33,808 bases of DNA, taken from an uncultured Clostridia bacterium (GTDB lineage Bacteria; Bacillota; Clostridia; Oscillospirales; Acutalibacteraceae). The position numbers and the translations under genes were made by a program. The stretch spans positions 1 through 33,808 of the forward strand of contig CALDOU010000008.1 of NCBI GenBank assembly GCA_937912175.1. The letters are read 5' to 3'. How positions within the stretch are numbered: the stretch's first letter is position 1; each line of letters begins with the position of its first letter. Below are positions 31,131 through 33,808 of this stretch, piece after piece. Under the pieces are notes generated by a model. It had not been told where the DNA came from, did not search any database, and was given only the letters and a program-made list of their open reading frames with translations.

Positions 31131-31230
31131 AAACAAAATAACCTTTTACGGTAAAAAATAAAGACCCGCCAAGGTCTTATTTTTAAAAATTAAATTTACT
31201 TGACTTTGTTAAACTTCAACTTAGTACAAA

Positions 31231-31365
31231 TTAATAACTTAATCTTTTTCTTCCTTTTGCTCTTCTTCTTGCAAGAAGCTTAATACCGCTACGGGTTGAC
31301 ATTCTTTTTCTGAAACCGTGTTCTTTTTTTCTGTGAAGCTTCTTTGGTTGGTATGTTCTAAGCAT
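31231..31365 (-). CDS. rpmH: 50S ribosomal protein L34
   Basis: This 44-residue, extremely basic ribosomal protein starts M-L-R-T-Y-Q-P-K-K. Its middle G-F-R-K-R-M-S-T-R-S-G matches L34, and it ends R-R-R-A-K-G-R-K-R-L-S-Y. AGGAGGG lies 7 bases before the ATG at 31365, and a perfect promoter stands further upstream (31439-31467). It leads the rpmH-rnpA-yidD-yidC run. It is normally the immediate neighbour of dnaA; here an accessory gene separates them. Confidence 0.97.
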   Translation of the reverse strand: MLRTYQPKKLHRKKEHGFRKRMSTRSGIKLLARRRAKGRKRLSY

Positions 31366-31438
31366 TAAGGTATCCCTCCTGAGTCCTATAAAATTACACA
31401 AGTATGTAAAAACTACACTTTTACCAGTTTACTGATTA

Positions 31439-31467
31439 AGTATACATTAATTTTTTCAAAATGTCAA
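31439..31467 (-). promoter_or_regulatory. Promoter of rpmH-rnpA
   Basis: On the minus strand TTGACA (31467-31462), 17 bases, TATACT (31444-31439). This implies a 5' leader of about 65-70 bases before the L34 start. No known leader motif was recognised in it. Confidence 0.85.
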
Positions 31468-31479
31468 CCGCTTTTAAAG

Positions 31480-31503
31480 CCCCGCTCGTTCAAACAAGCG
31501 GGG
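31480..31503 (-). terminator. Hairpin after the LRR gene
   Basis: A GC-rich stem (7 bp, then one mismatch and 3 bp) lies about 20 bases past the stop of the LRR gene and 13 bases upstream of the rpmH -35 box. The T tract on the minus strand is short, so it may be a weak terminator. Confidence 0.65.
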
Positions 31504-31523
31504 GTGTAAATATTATTGTGTTT

Positions 31524-32327
31524 TTATACTTTTTGTGCTTTTATACTTTCAACCAAATTTTCTATTTTTTTATCGGTTGTCGTTATTTCTTCCTCTTTAA
31601 CGGTTGCACGAGGGAACCATTCTTTCGCTTTATCAATATATTCTTCCGGGCAAATTACTTTTTTGATGTTAGCTCTTGAATCAAAAGCACCTTTTTCTAT
31701 ATTTAAATCTTTGCTACCTGTCCTTTTTCTTATAATTATTTCTGAAACATTGGTACAATCTTTGAAAGCTTCTTTTCTTATGAGTTCAATTTTTGGCCCT
31801 ATACTCACTGTTTTTATTGCTGTAATACCTTCAAATTGCCCTTTTTCTATATCCGCATGATGAGTTCCATCCACGTAAAAAATTTCATAAAGTTCGTCTC
31901 CTTCTCCACTGCTGCGGCCTTTAAACGTGCCTCTGTTTTTACAATCCGTAACTTGTAAAACCGCAACTCTGTTTACTTTTTCCATGTTAAGACACAGTTC
32001 CGCTATTTTCTTTACTCTTGGGTCATCTTTACCGAGTTTTATATACTCTTTACACAATTCTGTTATTTTCTTACGAACGTCAGGGTTAAGCAAAACACCT
32101 TCTCCTAATTTACCCCCGGGAATAGATTTTGTTTTTATAATTTCTAAAACTTTTTCCAAAAAATGATCATAATTACCCTTAATTGGATTAGGCAATTTTG
32201 CTTTTAATTTTTTGATATATTCTACTATATCAACACCATAACTCATTAAACCTTCACTTTCTTTACCCTCTTCAAACGGCGTTATTTTTATCGTTTTAAT
32301 ATCTCCTCCAGCATACATTTTTCCCAT
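31524..32327 (-). CDS. Leucine-rich-repeat (LRR_5/BspA-like) protein inserted between rpmH and dnaA
   Basis: The protein has 267 residues from ATG 32327. This start is chosen because the AGGAG...GGTGAT site at about 32344-32332 fits it best; two GTG codons at 32339 and 32336 lie inside that site. The N-terminal half (about 1-130) is helical and Lys/Glu/Leu-rich with no recognised domain. Residues about 150-235 contain two or three BspA-type LRR units, for example T-V-S-I-G-P-K-I-E-L-I-R-K-E-A-F-K-D-C, I-E-K-G-A-F-D-S-R and K-K-V-I-C-P, ending in a charged tail. There is no signal peptide, anchor or membrane helix. It has its own strong promoter and a terminator-like hairpin, so it is a self-contained insertion in a conserved interval. 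Function unknown; LRR_5 domains usually mediate protein binding. Confidence 0.75.
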   Translation of the reverse strand: MGKMYAGGDIKTIKITPFEEGKESEGLMSYGVDIVEYIKKLKAKLPNPIKGNYDHFLEKVLEIIKTKSIPGGKLGEGVLLNPDVRKKITELCKEYIKLGKDDPRVKKIAELCLNMEKVNRVAVLQVTDCKNRGTFKGRSSGEGDELYEIFYVDGTHHADIEKGQFEGITAIKTVSIGPKIELIRKEAFKDCTNVSEIIIRKRTGSKDLNIEKGAFDSRANIKKVICPEEYIDKAKEWFPRATVKEEEITTTDKKIENLVESIKAQKV

Positions 32328-32361
32328 TATTATCACCACTCCTTTTTATTTTTTTGTTTAT

Positions 32362-32390
32362 ATTATATATTATTTTTATTAAAATGTCAA
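32362..32390 (-). promoter_or_regulatory. Consensus sigma-A promoter of the LRR gene
   Basis: On the minus strand a perfect TTGACA (32390-32385), 17 bases and a perfect TATAAT (32367-32362). The gene start is 35 bases after the -10 box. Confidence 0.9.
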
Positions 32391-32433
32391 GCATAAAAAA
32401 GCGAAAGCGTCAAAAAACTTTATTTTGTGTTTG

Positions 32434-32462
32434 TTGAAAACTTCTGTAAAAAAAAGTATAAT
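32434..32462 (+). promoter_or_regulatory. Promoter of dnaA
   Basis: TTGAAA (32434-32439), 17 bases and a perfect TATAAT (32457-32462). It is divergent from the LRR promoter, with 43 bases between the two -35 boxes. No TTATNCACA DnaA box is visible in this leader. Confidence 0.85.
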
Positions 32463-32501
32463 AGAAATAAATAAATTATAAATCGGAGGTTTTATTTTAT
32501 A

Positions 32502-33808
32502 ATGAATTCTTTCAACGAAGCGTGGAGCCTCATTTGTGATTTTTGTAAAACCAGAATCACAGATGTGGCTTATAAAACGTGGATCAGCAGGATAGAACCC
32601 ATTAAATTGGATTTTGATGAGGGAAAAGCTGTGCTTATGGTTCCTAATGAATTTCACAGGCAAACTCTTAATCGGTGTTATTTGCCGCTCTTAAACAATG
32701 CTTTTAATGAAATTTTTGGTTCCGGTATAGATATCTGCTTCTCTATTCCCGACGAAATAGAACAAGTCGGCAAAAAAAGCGACCAAAATTTAGCTATAGA
32801 TTCCGACTACGAATTTACTTTTGATACCTATATAGTCGGTTCTTCAAATAAATTTGCTCATGCGGCGGCATTAGCTGTTGCGGCAAATCCCGCCGGAGCA
32901 TATAACCCACTTTTTATATACGGAAACTCAGGGCTTGGAAAAACGCACCTTCTTTACGCTATTTGCAACGATATAAAAAAAACCAATCCCAATAAAGTTT
33001 GTTTATATATAAAAGGGGATGATTTTACAAACGAACTTATTGACTCCATTCGAAAAAACACAACAAGTGAGTTTCATCAAAAATATCGTCAAGCTGACGT
33101 TTTACTGGTGGATGACATACAATTTATTGCAGGAAAAGATTCCACTCAAGAAGAATTTTTCCATACCTTCAACTCTCTTTACGAAGCAAAAAAACAAATA
33201 GTCCTTACTTCCGACAGGCCACCAAAAGAAATTCAAACACTGGAAGACAGACTCCGCACGAGATTTGAATGGGGTCTTATTGCAGACATTCAACCTCCGG
33301 ATTTTGAAACAAGAATAGCAATAGTAAAAAGAAAGGCAGAACTTTTAGATATAAAAATGCCAAATGAAGTTTGCGAGTATATAGCAAAAAAATTAAAAAC
33401 CAATATTCGTCAACTTGAAGGGGCCGTAAAAAAAATGAAAGCACATCACCTTTTAGGTGGTGAACCTATGGGTATTCAAACCGCTCAAATGGCTATTTCG
33501 GATATTTTAAACAACGACCAACCCCCTCCGGTAACCGTAGAAAAAATAATAGAAGAAGTTGCACGTACATTCAGCGTAACGGCTCAAGACATACGCTCTT
33601 CAAAACGTTCGGCTTCTATTTCTACCGCCAGACAAATCTCAATGTATGTAGTACGTGAAATAACACAGCTTCCATTAGTTTCAATCGGGGAAGAGTTCGG
33701 GGGAAGAGATCATTCTACCATAGTTTATGCGCTCCAGCAAGTTGAAAAAACCTTAATAAAAGATCCTAAAACAAAAGCCATGGTTGAAGATATTATAAAA
33801 AATATTCG
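32502..33808 (+). CDS. dnaA: Chromosomal replication initiator DnaA (3' end outside window)
   Basis: This AAA+ initiator binds DnaA boxes at oriC, opens the origin and loads helicase. The frame is open from ATG 32502 to the right edge (435 full codons), probably missing only a few residues. Domain I is at about 1-85 (A-W-x-x-I-C-D-F and Y-K-T-W-I near the start). Linker II is short, and domain III has F-T-F-D-T-Y-I-V-G-S-S-N-K-F-A-H, Walker A G-N-S-G-L-G-K-T (about 141-148) and L-L-V-D-D-I-Q-F. Sensor elements with S-D-R-P-P-K-E and the box VII region follow. Domain IV ends with the DNA-binding signature G-G-R-D-H-S-T-I-V-Y-A. GGAGG lies 12 bases before the ATG. Confidence 0.98.
   Translation, partial: MNSFNEAWSLICDFCKTRITDVAYKTWISRIEPIKLDFDEGKAVLMVPNEFHRQTLNRCYLPLLNNAFNEIFGSGIDICFSIPDEIEQVGKKSDQNLAIDSDYEFTFDTYIVGSSNKFAHAAALAVAANPAGAYNPLFIYGNSGLGKTHLLYAICNDIKKTNPNKVCLYIKGDDFTNELIDSIRKNTTSEFHQKYRQADVLLVDDIQFIAGKDSTQEEFFHTFNSLYEAKKQIVLTSDRPPKEIQTLEDRLRTRFEWGLIADIQPPDFETRIAIVKRKAELLDIKMPNEVCEYIAKKLKTNIRQLEGAVKKMKAHHLLGGEPMGIQTAQMAISDILNNDQPPPVTVEKIIEEVARTFSVTAQDIRSSKRSASISTARQISMYVVREITQLPLVSIGEEFGGRDHSTIVYALQQVEKTLIKDPKTKAMVEDIIKNI

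Noticed and set aside
31516..31860. Plus-strand frame of 114 codons opposite the LRR gene
   Set aside because: Antisense shadow of the LRR repeats; hydrophobic composition comes from the complementary Lys/Glu codons.

Overview
The window looks like the origin-proximal part of a low-GC Bacillota chromosome, most likely a member of the Clostridia (an Oscillospirales/Ruminococcaceae-like lineage is my best guess; this is inference). The evidence is the conserved block dnaA / rpmH-rnpA-yidD-yidC-jag-mnmE-mnmG-rsmG-parA-parB, palindromic parS sites, clean sigma-A type promoters, AGGAGG-type ribosome binding sites with several TTG and GTG starts, and clostridial families such as DUF421/DUF4363, DUF3781 and a Nif11-type leader.

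Layout. 1-395 is the 5' part of a minus-strand gene with a lipase-like GHSRG motif, running off the left edge. 396-761 holds its promoter, a tRNA-Ala(CGC) and a bidirectional terminator. 762-4187 is a three-gene minus-strand surface-polysaccharide cassette (sugar-phosphate transferase, DegT aminotransferase, O-antigen ligase/polymerase-like protein). 4441-5504 is a DUF421/DUF4363 pair. 5658-6071 is a short BofC-C-terminal-like membrane protein. 6231-11491 is a plus-strand run: thyX, an atypical tmk, a DUF2156 protein, a GNAT protein, 5-formyl-THF cyclo-ligase and mltG. 11581-12105 is an unusual Nif11-leader-like protein with a membrane segment and 33-bp tandem repeats. A class B PBP, two small membrane proteins, tmcAL and folC follow to 16895. 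16950-17876 holds two tRNA genes flanking an orphan lipoprotein. fba (plus) and guaB (minus) are next, then a minus-strand run serS-vanZ-like-parB-parA and DUF3781, a parS site, rsmG-mnmG-mnmE-jag-yidC-yidD-rnpA-rpmH. An LRR-type accessory gene sits between rpmH and dnaA, and dnaA reads out of the right edge.

How the genes work together. ThyX, Tmk, the folate cyclo-ligase and FolC form a scattered thymidylate/folate supply set. MltG and the PBP act on peptidoglycan. The right third carries chromosome segregation (ParA, ParB, two parS sites), replication initiation (DnaA), tRNA modification (MnmE/MnmG), 16S rRNA methylation (RsmG), tRNA processing (RnpA) and membrane protein insertion (YidC, YidD). 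These genes run away from dnaA, as expected for leading-strand transcription if the origin lies next to dnaA.

The least ordinary features are the Nif11-leader-like repeat protein, the hairpin that ends one base before the PBP start codon and contains its only Shine-Dalgarno candidate, and the LRR gene in the normally compact rpmH-dnaA interval. No CRISPR array, insertion sequence, rRNA or recognisable riboswitch was seen. I did not find a convincing new multi-gene system.
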